The notes beneath the pieces were generated by a model, which was not told the origin of the DNA, did not search any database, and saw only the letters and a list, made by a program, of their open reading frames with translations. A stretch of DNA of 37,246 bases from Lachnospiraceae bacterium (lineage in GTDB: Bacteria > Bacillota > Clostridia > Lachnospirales > Lachnospiraceae), in the NCBI GenBank assembly GCA_024695465.1, contig JAILID010000141.1:1-37246 (forward strand). Reading direction: 5' to 3'. Shown here in pieces: positions 17,629-26,215 of the stretch; the first letter of the stretch is position 1; each line of letters begins with the position of its first letter. A program made the position numbers and the translations under genes.

Positions 17629-18486
17629 ATGAAAAAACAATACTACCTGCTTGGAGATCCGGTGGCCCACAGCCTGTCTCCGGCCATGCATAACCTTTCC
17701 TTCAAACTGCTCGGTATGGACGCTGAATACGGACTCCTGAAAACCGGAACAGAAGAGCTTCCGGAAACGATCGAATGGCTCCGGGAAACCGGCGCCGCCG
17801 GATGGAACCTTACCATGCCGGTCAAGTCCGCCGTATGTCCTCTCTGTGATGAGCTTAGTCTCGCCGCAAAAATCGGAGGAGCGGTGAATACCGTGATCAA
17901 CGATAACGGATATCTGCGCGGCGAAACGACTGACGGAAGCGGGTTTCTCGCTGCAGCCGCAGCGGCCGGCTTTCCTGTAAAAAATGAAAACCTTGTCCTG
18001 CTCGGAACCGGAGGCGCCGCCGCCTCTATCCTCATCGCCGCAGCCCTGGCGGAAGCCGCAAAAATTGCAGTCTTTTATCACAGTCCCGCCTCAGCGGACC
18101 GGGCGGCAAAGCTCATGGAAAAAATACGCCCCTTCTCAAAAACCAGGCTTTGTCTCTATCCTCTCGGGGACAGCGCAATCCTGAAAAAAGAGCTTCTTGC
18201 CTGCTCTCTCCTCATAAACGCCACAAGCGCCGGAATGGCTCGGGGAAACGGTGAAGAAGCCCTGTGTCCGATTCCGGATCCCGGCTTTCTGGAAAGCCGG
18301 CCCAATGTTTACGACGTCATTTATAATCCGAGAACAACGCCCCTTCTTTATATGGCAGGCGAAGCCGGATGCCGCAGCGAAAACGGCCTTTCAATGCTCC
18401 TCGGACAGGGCGCCGAGTCTTTCCGGCTCTGGACCGGAAAGACGATGCCCGTCGAAACTGTCAGGCATGCTGTTTTTGAGAGCTGA
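17629..18486 (+). CDS. aroE: Shikimate dehydrogenase
   Basis: A 285-residue NADP-dependent enzyme reducing 3-dehydroshikimate to shikimate. Visible residues: the Ser pair in AHSLSPAMHN (15-22), catalytic K66 (LTMPVKSAV) and D102 (TTDGSGF), the nucleotide-binding GTGGAAAS at ~126-133, INATSAGM, and GLSMLLGQGAESF. The motif usually reading NVTxPxK is NLTMPVK here. ATG 17629 has ACAGGAG upstream. It is the only plus-strand gene of this pathway here and points toward the second shikimate kinase gene, with which it overlaps tail to tail by 26 bp. Confidence 0.95.
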   Translation: MKKQYYLLGDPVAHSLSPAMHNLSFKLLGMDAEYGLLKTGTEELPETIEWLRETGAAGWNLTMPVKSAVCPLCDELSLAAKIGGAVNTVINDNGYLRGETTDGSGFLAAAAAAGFPVKNENLVLLGTGGAAASILIAAALAEAAKIAVFYHSPASADRAAKLMEKIRPFSKTRLCLYPLGDSAILKKELLACSLLINATSAGMARGNGEEALCPIPDPGFLESRPNVYDVIYNPRTTPLLYMAGEAGCRSENGLSMLLGQGAESFRLWTGKTMPVETVRHAVFES

Positions 18487-18976
18487 GAACCCGCTCGGCG
18501 ATTTCCTCACAGGTCAGGCCGTCCGTATCGATAACCTCGTTCGCAATTCGAAGATAGGCCGGTTCTCTCTCCTTAAGCATTCTGCTTACATGGTCGCTGA
18601 GATCATCATCCTGGAGCCATGCATGCTTTTCATTTTTGGATATGCGGTTTAAAAGCGTCGGGAGCGGAGTCTTTATATAATACACTCTTCCCAGCGCATT
18701 CAGATAAGAATCATTCTGTTCCATAAGGGCAAGACCGCTCCCCAAAACAATGATAACCGGGCGGACGTCCTCCACAAGCTCGCTAAGGATCATCGTCTCC
18801 ATCGCCCTGTAATAGCTGTCGCCGAACCGATCGTATACTTCTACCGGCTTCATGCCAAGACGCCCGGAAACTTTTTTGTCTATATCCACCAGCGGAAGAG
18901 CTAGTTTTTTGGACAGAATCTTTCCAACCGTGCTTTTCCCCGAGCCCATAAAGCCCTCAAGAATAATATTGTTCAT
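18461..18976 (-). CDS. Diverged shikimate kinase-like protein
   Basis: A 171-residue P-loop protein of the shikimate kinase fold: Walker A GFMGSGKST (8-16), DID at 31-33, R57 (YYRAME) and R137 (REPAYLR). Two conserved features are changed: the GGG substrate loop is GSG (79-81), and the LID 'RPLL' is HAWL (118-121), which removes the conserved LID Arg. A fully canonical kinase domain exists in the AroD-AroK fusion 1.5 kb away, so this copy may be redundant, altered in substrate or regulatory. I chose ATG 18976 because GAGGGGG is 9 nt upstream; an ATG two codons earlier is only 3 nt from it. The 3' end overlaps aroE by 26 bp. Confidence 0.85.
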   Translation of the reverse strand: MNNIILEGFMGSGKSTVGKILSKKLALPLVDIDKKVSGRLGMKPVEVYDRFGDSYYRAMETMILSELVEDVRPVIIVLGSGLALMEQNDSYLNALGRVYYIKTPLPTLLNRISKNEKHAWLQDDDLSDHVSRMLKEREPAYLRIANEVIDTDGLTCEEIAERVLSSQKQHA

Positions 18977-18982
18977 TCCCAT

Positions 18983-19209
18983 AATCCCCCTCTGATAGCG
19001 GCCGGCTGATGATCCGCCGCAGACGGATTGTCAGCCCGGCCGTATATACCGCAGCCCGACTGTCAGCCGCCACTGATACTATTCATAAAACATACAGGCC
19101 GCGGCTGCCGCCGCGCCGTATGAGAATAAGCGCCGCAGCAGCTGATAAGCCGGATCGCTCCGCACTTCAGCTTCCAGCGCGCCAAACAAACCTCAATTTG
19201 TTCAGCGTA
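18983..19209 (-). other. GC-rich leader upstream of the shikimate kinase-like gene
   Basis: About 225 nt between the extended -10 at 19210 and the start codon, rich in short repeats (GTCAGCC twice, several GCCGGC/GCGGC arms) and capable of extensive folding. A minus-strand open frame of 36 codons (19189-19079, possible TTG start, ending MFYE) has no usable ribosome site. No known riboswitch pattern is recognised. Confidence 0.35.
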
Positions 19210-19218
19210 ATTATAGCA
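19210..19218 (-). promoter_or_regulatory. Extended -10 promoter of the shikimate kinase-like gene
   Basis: TGC-TATAAT on the minus strand (19218-19210), a perfect hexamer with the extended TGn motif and no good -35. It lies between the rseP terminator and the kinase gene. Confidence 0.6.
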
Positions 19219-19241
19219 CAATCATCTCCATTATTCTACCG

Positions 19242-19274
19242 CAAAAAAGAAAAGGAGCCCGGTTTTCGGGCTCC
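19242..19274 (-). terminator. Terminator of the pyrH-rseP operon
   Basis: Minus-strand GGAGCCCG-(AAAAC)-CGGGCTCC (19274-19254) followed by TTTTCTTTTTT. It begins 3 bp after the rseP stop codon. Confidence 0.93.
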
Positions 19275-19277
19275 CGA

Positions 19278-20603
19278 TTATCTCGCGAAAATACGAAGCA
19301 GATCGTGGTACATTACATAAACCATAAAAAGAAGCAGCGCGGCTACCGCAATTGACTGAATCGTGATTTCCACCTTTTGGTTGACCGGACGGCCGGAAAT
19401 CAGTTCGTAAAAGAGAAAGACCAGCCTTCCTCCGTCCAGCGCCGGTATCGGCAGAAGGTTCATAACTCCCAGATTAGCTGAAAGCAACACGACCAGATTG
19501 ATCATATTCATAAGAGTCATTAAAAGACCTTCATCCTTTACCTCCTCGTAAGTCGTTCCGACGATATCGACGACGCCAACCGGACCGGAAAAATCATCGG
19601 CTCCGAAGCGGCCCGTAAAAAGGCCTCCCAGAGAACGAATCACCGTCGTGATCCAGTAGCGAAGCTCTATTGCGCTGTATTTTATGACTCCGAGAGGAGT
19701 GGTGGAAACCCGGCCCAGATTATAGCTGAAACCGCTTAACACATTTTTGGATTCATAAGGGATGAGAGAAACCGTAATCTCCTGCCCGTCCCGGTCAACC
19801 GTAAGCGTAATCTCCGATCCGTCCATTGGAAATTCTTCAAAATAATCCTGAAGCGACCGGGCTGTCGTGATCTCCTTTCCGTTTATGGAAATAATGACGT
19901 CTCCGGCCTTAACGCCTGCCTCCTCAAGAGGAGAACCTTCCCCGACCGCTTCGACAAGGGCCGTTCCGGAATCCAGATGATATGTGAGGCCCAGCATATA
20001 GCGCGTATAGACATAGGGGGCAAAGGAAAGGCTTTTCTCCTCCCCGTCCCTTAAGAAGCTCACCGTAACCATATCTTCTTCCGTCAGGTCGTGAAAAGTA
20101 AACCAGTTAGAGATATCGCGGCCTATATCAACCCGATCCCCCATAAAAGAGGTGATGGTATCGCCTGCCATCAAACCCGCCTCAGCCGCCGGAGATCCCT
20201 CCTGAACAGCAGCAACGTCAGCCGGATCGTAGCCGACCACGCTGATAACGAGAAACGCTCCGACAAAAGCAAGAATAAAATTAAAAAAAGGCCCCGCAAA
20301 GATGATTGCAATTCTCTTCCCGATCGAAACGCTTCCAAAAGCCCCCTCTTCAGGTTCCAAATTCCGGTCTTCTTCCTCATTTTCCAGGCTGTCATACATT
20401 CCCTTCATCTCGCAGGAACCGCCAAAAAGCAAGGCTTTCAGGGAATACCTGGTTCCATTGCGGACAAAAGAAAAAATTCTGGGACCAAAACCCATGGAAA
20501 ACTCCACGACGTCAACGCCGGACATTTTCGCGACAATAAAATGGCCGAATTCGTGAAACAAAACAAGTACCGAAAAGATGATAATGGCAATAATCCACTT
20601 CAT
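19278..20603 (-). CDS. rseP: Site-2 intramembrane zinc metalloprotease RseP/RasP
   Basis: A 441-residue membrane protease that cuts anti-sigma factors and signal peptides within the bilayer. The zinc site HEFGH is at 17-21 in the first transmembrane segment, and the third ligand is in NLLPIPALDGGR near the C-terminus. Two PDZ domains lie between (around GSPAAEAGLMAGD and GSPLEEAGVKAGD), as in E. coli RseP, where B. subtilis RasP has one. The ATG at 20603 has AAGGAGG about 13 nt upstream. It is the last gene of pyrH-frr-dxr-cdsA-rseP and is followed directly by a terminator. No anti-sigma gene is in the window. Confidence 0.96.
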   Translation of the reverse strand: MKWIIAIIIFSVLVLFHEFGHFIVAKMSGVDVVEFSMGFGPRIFSFVRNGTRYSLKALLFGGSCEMKGMYDSLENEEEDRNLEPEEGAFGSVSIGKRIAIIFAGPFFNFILAFVGAFLVISVVGYDPADVAAVQEGSPAAEAGLMAGDTITSFMGDRVDIGRDISNWFTFHDLTEEDMVTVSFLRDGEEKSLSFAPYVYTRYMLGLTYHLDSGTALVEAVGEGSPLEEAGVKAGDVIISINGKEITTARSLQDYFEEFPMDGSEITLTVDRDGQEITVSLIPYESKNVLSGFSYNLGRVSTTPLGVIKYSAIELRYWITTVIRSLGGLFTGRFGADDFSGPVGVVDIVGTTYEEVKDEGLLMTLMNMINLVVLLSANLGVMNLLPIPALDGGRLVFLFYELISGRPVNQKVEITIQSIAVAALLLFMVYVMYHDLLRIFAR

Positions 20604-20630
20604 GGAAATAAAAAACCTCCTTATGCCCCC

Positions 20631-21503
20631 TTACGCATGTATCAGCAAAAGCGATAGAAAATAGATGATCGGGGCGGTAAAAATAACGCTGTCAAATCGG
20701 TCCAGTATCCCTCCGTGTCCCGGAATCAGATAGCCGTAATCCTTGACTCCCGCATCCCTTTTGATGGCCGAAGCCGCCAGGTCCCCGATCATGGAAATCA
20801 AGGCGCCTGCCATACAGATCACAAGATACGCCGCGGCCTGGCGTCCCGAAAAACAGCCGTAAGCAAAGCCGAGAAGGCCTGCGCCGGCAACGCCTCCAAA
20901 AGCCCCTTCCAGAGACTTTTTAGGAGAAAGAACCGGAGCCATCTTATGCCTGCCGATCAATCTTCCCACGCAATAGGCACAGGTGTCGGCTCCCCATGAG
21001 CTGATAAAAATCAGCCAGACAAGAACCTTGCCATCCGCAGACATCCTGGTCAGATAAATAAATCCCAACATGACCGTCACATAAACAACTCCTGTAAAAG
21101 AAGAAAAGACCTGTCTGGCTGTAAATCTCGGAAATGTAAATACATAAACGGCAAGAATAAGCGTCAGTGAAGAAACCAGGCCGACCAGATAAAAAGGCTC
21201 CGGAGCAAACGCAATCAGCAGAAGATAACTGCCGGCTCCGATCAGGCCGGCTCCGGCCAGCGCATTCATCGGCTCCGTCACCTGCTGCTTCAAGGCAATT
21301 GGGTCTCTGGCCTCATACTCCTTGTCCAGAACAGGGGACTGCGCCTTATTGCGGCGAATCACCCCCGTTGCTCCGTAAAACTCCAGCATTCCGACAAAGG
21401 AAATAAAGCTCACCATTCCAAGCAAAGGAAGGCCTCCGGGAAGAATTGCCGCAAAAGCCAGAATGATAAGCAATATGCCGCTCAGAAGTCTTGTTTTAAA
21501 CAT
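20631..21503 (-). CDS. cdsA: Phosphatidate cytidylyltransferase
   Basis: A 290-residue polytopic membrane enzyme making CDP-diacylglycerol, the precursor of phospholipids. The C-terminal signature is clear: SAIKRDAGVKDYG followed by PGHGGILDRFDS. About eight hydrophobic segments are present. I chose ATG 21503 (MFKTRLLSG, family-typical) with AAAGGGA upstream; 18 further in-frame codons lack a ribosome site. It follows dxr after ~78 bp and precedes rseP by 27 bp. In most Firmicutes uppS lies just before cdsA and dxr after it; here dxr comes first and uppS is absent. Confidence 0.96.
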   Translation of the reverse strand: MFKTRLLSGILLIILAFAAILPGGLPLLGMVSFISFVGMLEFYGATGVIRRNKAQSPVLDKEYEARDPIALKQQVTEPMNALAGAGLIGAGSYLLLIAFAPEPFYLVGLVSSLTLILAVYVFTFPRFTARQVFSSFTGVVYVTVMLGFIYLTRMSADGKVLVWLIFISSWGADTCAYCVGRLIGRHKMAPVLSPKKSLEGAFGGVAGAGLLGFAYGCFSGRQAAAYLVICMAGALISMIGDLAASAIKRDAGVKDYGYLIPGHGGILDRFDSVIFTAPIIYFLSLLLIHA

Positions 21504-21581
21504 AAAAACCGTCCCTTTCCAAATTCTTTCGCAAAAATGCAAGTCAGCCCTTATCATCCAAGAACAGGGAGCGCCGAATCG

Positions 21582-22730
21582 TTAACGGTATTTTTCAGCA
21601 AAATAACGGTCGATTTCGTCCTGAACCTCAAATATTTCATCTACAGAAGGAGACGGAATCCGTTTATGACGATCCATCGCCTCCTCAATCACGTCATAGA
21701 TATCCGTAAAGCGGATCGTCCCCTCCCGAAACATGGCGTTGGCCCATTCATTCGCCGCGTTAAATGCCGTCGGCACGGACCCCCCTTCGGCGGCAGCCCG
21801 CCGGGCCAGAGGAAGGCCTTTGAAAACCTCATCCTCCGGCTGTCCAAACGAAAGGCCGGAAAGCTTCGTAAAATCAAGCGGCGCCGCCGGAGAAGGCAGG
21901 TGGGTCGGATAGGTCAGCGCATATTGAATCGCGATCCGCATATCCGACGGGCCCAGCTGCGCGATGATCGATCCGTCCTCATATTCTACCGCTGAGTGTA
22001 TCAGGCTCTCCTTTTGAATGAGCACTTCTATGTCGCGGGCCTCTACGTCAAACAGCCAGCTGGCTTCGATAACCTCCAGTCCCTTATTGACCATGGTCGC
22101 GGAATCAATCGTTATCTTGGGACCCATGGTCCAGGTGGGATGAGCCAGCGCTTCTCTTACCGTCACCTTCCGCAGCTCCTCCAGGCTCTTTCCGCGGAAA
22201 GGGCCCCCGGAGGCGGTCAGCAGGATCCGCCTGATTTTGGAATCAGCTCTTCCCTCAAGCGCCTGGAAAATAGCTGAATGCTCCGAGTCGACAGGAAGCA
22301 GCTTAACGCCCTTTTCCCGGACGAGAGGCATAATGATGTGCCCGGCTGTAACAAGAGTCTCCTTGTTGGCCAGGGCTATATCTTTTCCGGCTTTGACAGC
22401 CGCCACGGTAGGACGAATACCGATCATGCCGACAATGGCCGTAACAAGAATATCCGCTTCCGGAAGGACCGCCAGTTCAATCAGCCCCTCCATCCCGCTG
22501 ACTACCCGGATATTCGTATCGGCAAGACGATCCGCGAGATCCTTTCCAGCCTTCTCATCGTAAACGGCAACAAGCGCGGGTTTCATTTCCCGCGCCTCCT
22601 GCTCCGCTTTCTCAATATTTCTGTCACAAGACAGGGCGACGACGGAAAAAAGATCCGGATGTTTCCGAACTACATCCAGAGTCTGTGTGCCAATGGAACC
22701 CGTCGAGCCCAAAACGGCAATTTTCTTCAT
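21582..22730 (-). CDS. dxr: 1-Deoxy-D-xylulose 5-phosphate reductoisomerase
   Basis: A 382-residue MEP-pathway enzyme converting DXP to MEP with NADPH for isoprenoid (undecaprenyl, quinone) synthesis. The dinucleotide-binding motif GSTGSIGTQTLDVV is at 8-21, followed by ALANKETLVTAG, the metal and substrate site PVDSEHSAIFQAL, LTASGGPFRG and HPTWTMGPKITIDSATMVNKGLE. The ATG overlaps the frr stop as TGATG, so it is translationally coupled. Length is normal. It confirms that this organism uses the non-mevalonate route, at least in part. Confidence 0.97.
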   Translation of the reverse strand: MKKIAVLGSTGSIGTQTLDVVRKHPDLFSVVALSCDRNIEKAEQEAREMKPALVAVYDEKAGKDLADRLADTNIRVVSGMEGLIELAVLPEADILVTAIVGMIGIRPTVAAVKAGKDIALANKETLVTAGHIIMPLVREKGVKLLPVDSEHSAIFQALEGRADSKIRRILLTASGGPFRGKSLEELRKVTVREALAHPTWTMGPKITIDSATMVNKGLEVIEASWLFDVEARDIEVLIQKESLIHSAVEYEDGSIIAQLGPSDMRIAIQYALTYPTHLPSPAAPLDFTKLSGLSFGQPEDEVFKGLPLARRAAAEGGSVPTAFNAANEWANAMFREGTIRFTDIYDVIEEAMDRHKRIPSPSVDEIFEVQDEIDRYFAEKYR

Positions 22731-23284
22731 CAGATTGTCATCAGCTCCTTTGTCTTTCCTTCAATCGCCTCATCGATCTTCTTAATAAACCTGTCGGTAA
22801 TCTTCTGAAGATCATCTTCCGCATCCTTGACCTCGTCTTCAGAGATATCCTCCGTCTTTTTCAGCTTCTTAAAAGAATCGTTCCCGTCACGGCGGATATT
22901 CCGGACAGCTACTTTGGCCTGTTCGCCTTTTTTCCTGACGTCCTTTACCAGCAATTTCCGGCGTTCTTCTGTGAGCTCAGGAAAAACAAGACGAATGACC
23001 CGTCCGTCGTCGCTGGGATTGATTCCGACATCTGATTTCTGAATCGCCTTTACGATCGGCTTAACCATCTTGGCCTCCCAGGGCTGAATCTGAATCATGC
23101 GGGCTTCCGGGACCGTTACGGAAGCAGCCGAGGCAATCGGGGTGGGCGTTCCGTAATAATCAACCGTAACCTTGTCAAGTACATGAGGATTTGCCCGCCC
23201 GGCCCTGATGGACTGAAGCTCATCTTCCAGATTCTTCATGGTTTTTTTCATTTTTTCTTCATAAACCTGTGTCTTCTCGTTCAT
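22730..23284 (-). CDS. frr: Ribosome recycling factor
   Basis: A 184-residue two-domain protein that, with EF-G, splits post-termination ribosomes. Typical motifs are LQSIRAGRANPHVLDKV, VDYYGTPTPI, IQPWEAKM, RLVFPELTEERRK and VAVRNIRRDGND. ATG 23284 has GGGAGGAG upstream, and it follows pyrH by 12 bp. Its stop overlaps the dxr start. Domain organisation and length are standard. Confidence 0.97.
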   Translation of the reverse strand: MNEKTQVYEEKMKKTMKNLEDELQSIRAGRANPHVLDKVTVDYYGTPTPIASAASVTVPEARMIQIQPWEAKMVKPIVKAIQKSDVGINPSDDGRVIRLVFPELTEERRKLLVKDVRKKGEQAKVAVRNIRRDGNDSFKKLKKTEDISEDEVKDAEDDLQKITDRFIKKIDEAIEGKTKELMTI

Positions 23285-23296
23285 TTTTCTCCTCCC

Positions 23297-23992
23297 TTAT
23301 ACGGTGACTCTCGTCCCGTCTATGATTCCTTTTGCCGCATTCACAATGCTTTCCCTGCCGTCAAGTTCAAAAACGAGCATCGGCATCCTGTTATCTTTCG
23401 CAAGAACAGCAGCCGCTCCATCGACTACTCCGAGACCCCTGGCAACGACTTCTGAGATGGATATCTCCGCGTATTTCTTTGCGTTTGGATTCTCTTTGGG
23501 ATCACTGTCATAAACCCCGTCTATCGATTTCGCCAGCAAAATGCACTCGGCTCCGATTTCAACCGCCCTCAGGACAGTCGCGGTATCTGTTGAAAAAAAC
23601 GGATGTCCCGTTCCTCCGGCAAAAAAGACGGCTTTCCCGTCTCTGAGCGATTCCTCCGCCAGATCTTTGGAGTAAAGCTTCGTAAAAGACCCAACCATAA
23701 AAGGGGTGAGAATTTCCGTCTTGATTCCGACGGACCGAAAGATCTCGGAGACATACAGACAATTCATCACAGTCGCCAGCATGCCGATCTGATCGGCTTT
23801 CGAACGGTCAATCGCATTGGAGGAACGTCCCCTCCAGAAATTTCCTCCGCCGATAACGATGCCGACCTCCGAGCCGCAATCCATAACCTCCTTTACCTGC
23901 CGGGCTACCCCTCTTACAGTATCCTCATCAAACCCCATCTTTTTCTCCCCGGCGAGAGCTTCGCCGGAAAGCTTAAGCAGTACTCTTTTCAT
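23297..23992 (-). CDS. pyrH: UMP kinase
   Basis: A 231-residue hexameric amino-acid-kinase-fold enzyme phosphorylating UMP to UDP. Visible motifs are LLKLSGEALAG, VIGGGNFWRGR, RSKADQIGMLATVMN, FFAGGTGHPFFSTDTA and YDSDPKENPNA. ATG 23992 has TAGGAGG upstream. It is the first gene of the pyrH-frr-dxr-cdsA-rseP operon. The usual upstream neighbours rpsB and tsf are elsewhere in the window (1758-2519, 756-1685), so the ancestral rpsB-tsf-pyrH-frr string is split. Confidence 0.97.
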   Translation of the reverse strand: MKRVLLKLSGEALAGEKKMGFDEDTVRGVARQVKEVMDCGSEVGIVIGGGNFWRGRSSNAIDRSKADQIGMLATVMNCLYVSEIFRSVGIKTEILTPFMVGSFTKLYSKDLAEESLRDGKAVFFAGGTGHPFFSTDTATVLRAVEIGAECILLAKSIDGVYDSDPKENPNAKKYAEISISEVVARGLGVVDGAAAVLAKDNRMPMLVFELDGRESIVNAAKGIIDGTRVTV

Positions 23993-24117
23993 TACAGCCT
24001 CCTAACGCAAGATTATATTGAGGAGAGCGGCCGCCTAAAGCGGCAGGCGTCCTCCAGGCGAAATTCTATACCGGGCAATCCATAATGGCACATCGCCGGC
24101 CGCGGCAAGACTGTTTT

Positions 24118-24146
24118 ATTATAACATAGTTTTTCAGCCTGTTGAA
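24118..24146 (-). promoter_or_regulatory. Promoter of the pyrH operon
   Basis: A perfect TATAAT (24123-24118) with TTCAAC (24146-24141) at 17-bp spacing on the minus strand. The ~120-nt leader (24111-23993) contains GC-rich arms (GCCGGC, CGCC...GGCGG). The rest of 24005-24265 shows no gene. Confidence 0.6.
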
Positions 24147-24265
24147 CCAGTTTCGTAAAATTTAAGGGATCAATTCGGTGTTTCTGTCAAAAAGATCTTT
24201 TCTTCTTCTTTCAACGAAACAACTTCCCAGGTTCCTGCAGAAACACGAAGACCGGGTAATATCAC

Positions 24266-24304
24266 AAAGAGGGAAGCATGACTTTCCGTCATGCTTCCCT
24301 CTTT
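24266..24304 (-). terminator. Terminator of ftsZ-nrdR
   Basis: A perfect 17-bp stem (AAAGAGGGAAGCATGAC at 24266-24282 with its complement at 24288-24304) around a 5-nt loop, ending in TTT on the minus strand and TTTT on the plus strand. It is 12 bp after the nrdR stop. Confidence 0.93.
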
Positions 24305-24316
24305 TAAACCTGTTGT

Positions 24317-24766
24317 TTATTTAATCATCTTCTTCAAGGCTTCCATAAAAGAATCAACATCCTTGAATTCACGATATACGCTGGCAAAGCGGACATAAGC
24401 GACCGCATCCAACTCTTTCAGCTTATCCATGACAATCTCGCCGATATAACTGCTGCTGACTTCTTGATCACCCTGCGAATAAACTTCAATCTCAATGGAA
24501 TCAACCAGATTTTTTATATCCTGAGCCGAAACCGGCCTCTTATGGCAGGCTCTTATTATGCCCCCCTCCAGTTTCCCCCGATTAAAAACTTCCCGATTCT
24601 GATCCTTCTTGATGACCATAAGGGGCAGACGCTCAACCTTCTCATAGGAAGTAAAGCGCTTTCCGCAGCTGTCGCACATTCGTCGTCTTCGAATCGCGGT
24701 ATTATCGTCAGCCGGCCTTGAGTCGACAACCCGGGTATTGTCATGACCGCAATAAGGACATTTCAT
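24317..24766 (-). CDS. nrdR: Transcriptional repressor NrdR
   Basis: A 149-residue repressor of ribonucleotide reductase genes. The N-terminal zinc ribbon has CPYC at 3-6 and CDSCGKRF at ~31-38. The ATP-cone (~49-139) begins LPLMVIKKDQNREVFNRGKL and senses ATP/dATP. ATG 24766 lies 4 bp after the ftsZ stop, and its AGGAAG site is inside the ftsZ end, so it is expressed with ftsZ. No nrd genes or clear NrdR boxes are in the window. Linkage to ftsZ would tie dNTP control to division-gene expression (inferred). Confidence 0.96.
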   Translation of the reverse strand: MKCPYCGHDNTRVVDSRPADDNTAIRRRRMCDSCGKRFTSYEKVERLPLMVIKKDQNREVFNRGKLEGGIIRACHKRPVSAQDIKNLVDSIEIEVYSQGDQEVSSSYIGEIVMDKLKELDAVAYVRFASVYREFKDVDSFMEALKKMIK

Positions 24767-24770
24767 GGAT

Positions 24771-25949
24771 TTACTTCCTGTTTCTCAGGAAATCAGGGAT
24801 CTGAATATCTTTCTTCTCGACGTTCCCGGACATACCCGACTGCATAAAATCCGGAGTAACCGGAGGCGTATAGGTATTCTGTCTCCTCTGATAGGTATAT
24901 GAGGGCTGAACCGGAGTCGGCTGCGGCTGGGCAGCTGCCATTTTTTCAGGCAGCGGTTCAGGCTGCTTCTTCTCCGTTTTCGACTGCGTCCTTGCATTGA
25001 CATCCGTGAGACCGGTCGCGATAACCGTGATCTTGCAGGAATCAACAACGGAGTCGTCATACATCGCGCCGAAGATAATATTGGCCTCATCTCCGGTAAT
25101 GCTCTGGACGTAGCTTGCCGCGTCGTTGGCGTCCATAAGAGAAATGTCGCCTCGGATATTGATGATAACCTTTTCCGCGCCTTCGATGGAAGTTTCGAGA
25201 AGCGGACTCTCCACAGCCTGCTGGACAGCTTCCAGAGCCTTTTCATCGCCTTTGGACTCACCTATACCGATATGCGCAATACCGGCGTCGGTCATCACAG
25301 TCTGTACATCCGCGAAATCGAGGTTAATAAGAGCCGGCTGATTGATAAGGTCGGTAATACCGGCCACTGCCTGCTGCAGAACCTCGTCGGCCTTCTTTAG
25401 GGCCTCCGGCATCGTCGTGCGGCGATCTACAATCTCAAGAAGCTTATCATTCGGAATGACAATCAGCGTGTCAACATTGGCCTTCAGCTTTTCTATGCCG
25501 GACAAAGCATTCTCCATACGTTTCTTAGCTTCGAACCGGAACGGCTTTGTCACAACGCCTACCGTAAGGCAGCCGATCTCTTTCGCAATCCGGGCGACAA
25601 CAGGAGCCCCGCCGGTACCGGTACCGCCGCCCATACCGCAGGTAACAAAGACCATATCCGCTCCTTCAAGGATCTCGCGGATCTCGTCTTCACTTTCATT
25701 TGCGGCCTGTTCACCGACTTCCGGTTTAGCTCCGGCCCCGAGACCTTTTGTGACCTTCTCGCCAATCTGGACGACTGTCGGAGCTTTGCAGACCGCAAGA
25801 GCCTGCTTATCGGTATTGACTCCAACAAATTCCACGCCGCCAATCGTCTCGTCGACCATACGGTTTACGGCGTTATTCCCGGCACCGCCAACGCCCACTA
25901 CAATTATCTTCGCTGCTGCTTCAGCTTCATTAGTTGTGATCTCTAACAA
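24771..25949 (-). CDS. ftsZ: Cell division protein FtsZ
   Basis: A 392-residue tubulin-like GTPase forming the Z-ring. The GTP-binding motifs [14 protein letters not shown] (~18-31) and GGGTGTG (107-113) are followed by the T7-loop region with [12 protein letters not shown] Gln/Pro-rich linker (~325-380) and the conserved C-terminal peptide [11 protein letters not shown], which binds partners such as FtsA or SepF, complete it. The start codon is TTG (25949-25947), with AAAGGAGG 8 nt upstream; no ATG fits. It has its own promoter at 26021-26049, separate from the dcw genes upstream, and is followed closely by nrdR. Confidence 0.97.
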   Translation of the reverse strand: MLEITTNEAEAAAKIIVVGVGGAGNNAVNRMVDETIGGVEFVGVNTDKQALAVCKAPTVVQIGEKVTKGLGAGAKPEVGEQAANESEDEIREILEGADMVFVTCGMGGGTGTGGAPVVARIAKEIGCLTVGVVTKPFRFEAKKRMENALSGIEKLKANVDTLIVIPNDKLLEIVDRRTTMPEALKKADEVLQQAVAGITDLINQPALINLDFADVQTVMTDAGIAHIGIGESKGDEKALEAVQQAVESPLLETSIEGAEKVIINIRGDISLMDANDAASYVQSITGDEANIIFGAMYDDSVVDSCKITVIATGLTDVNARTQSKTEKKQPEPLPEKMAAAQPQPTPVQPSYTYQRRQNTYTPPVTPDFMQSGMSGNVEKKDIQIPDFLRNRK

Positions 25950-26020
25950 AACAGTTCCTCCTTTAACCGCCCCAGGGAGCGGGATAATAGCTATATCCAG
26001 TCGAAAACCCTATCACGTCT

Positions 26021-26049
26021 ATGATATATGTTTTATTGAATTTAATCAA
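26021..26049 (-). promoter_or_regulatory. Promoter of ftsZ-nrdR
   Basis: TTGATT (26049-26044), a 17-bp spacer and TATCAT (26026-26021) on the minus strand. It lies in the 266-bp gap after murD, in AT-rich DNA. The rest of the gap (26050-26215) shows no gene and no clear terminator. Confidence 0.75.
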
Positions 26050-26215
26050 GATTTTTTTTCAGAGATTTTTTCATCTTGCCGAAAAAAATATCAGCCTGGC
26101 TGTCGATATCTCTTTTCAGCCCGCTTATCTCTCCTGGCAAACCGCCTTTGAGACAGTTTCTACACAGGAATACCCGGGGATTTACTATAAAATATTGGAT
26201 GACGCAGCTCAAATC

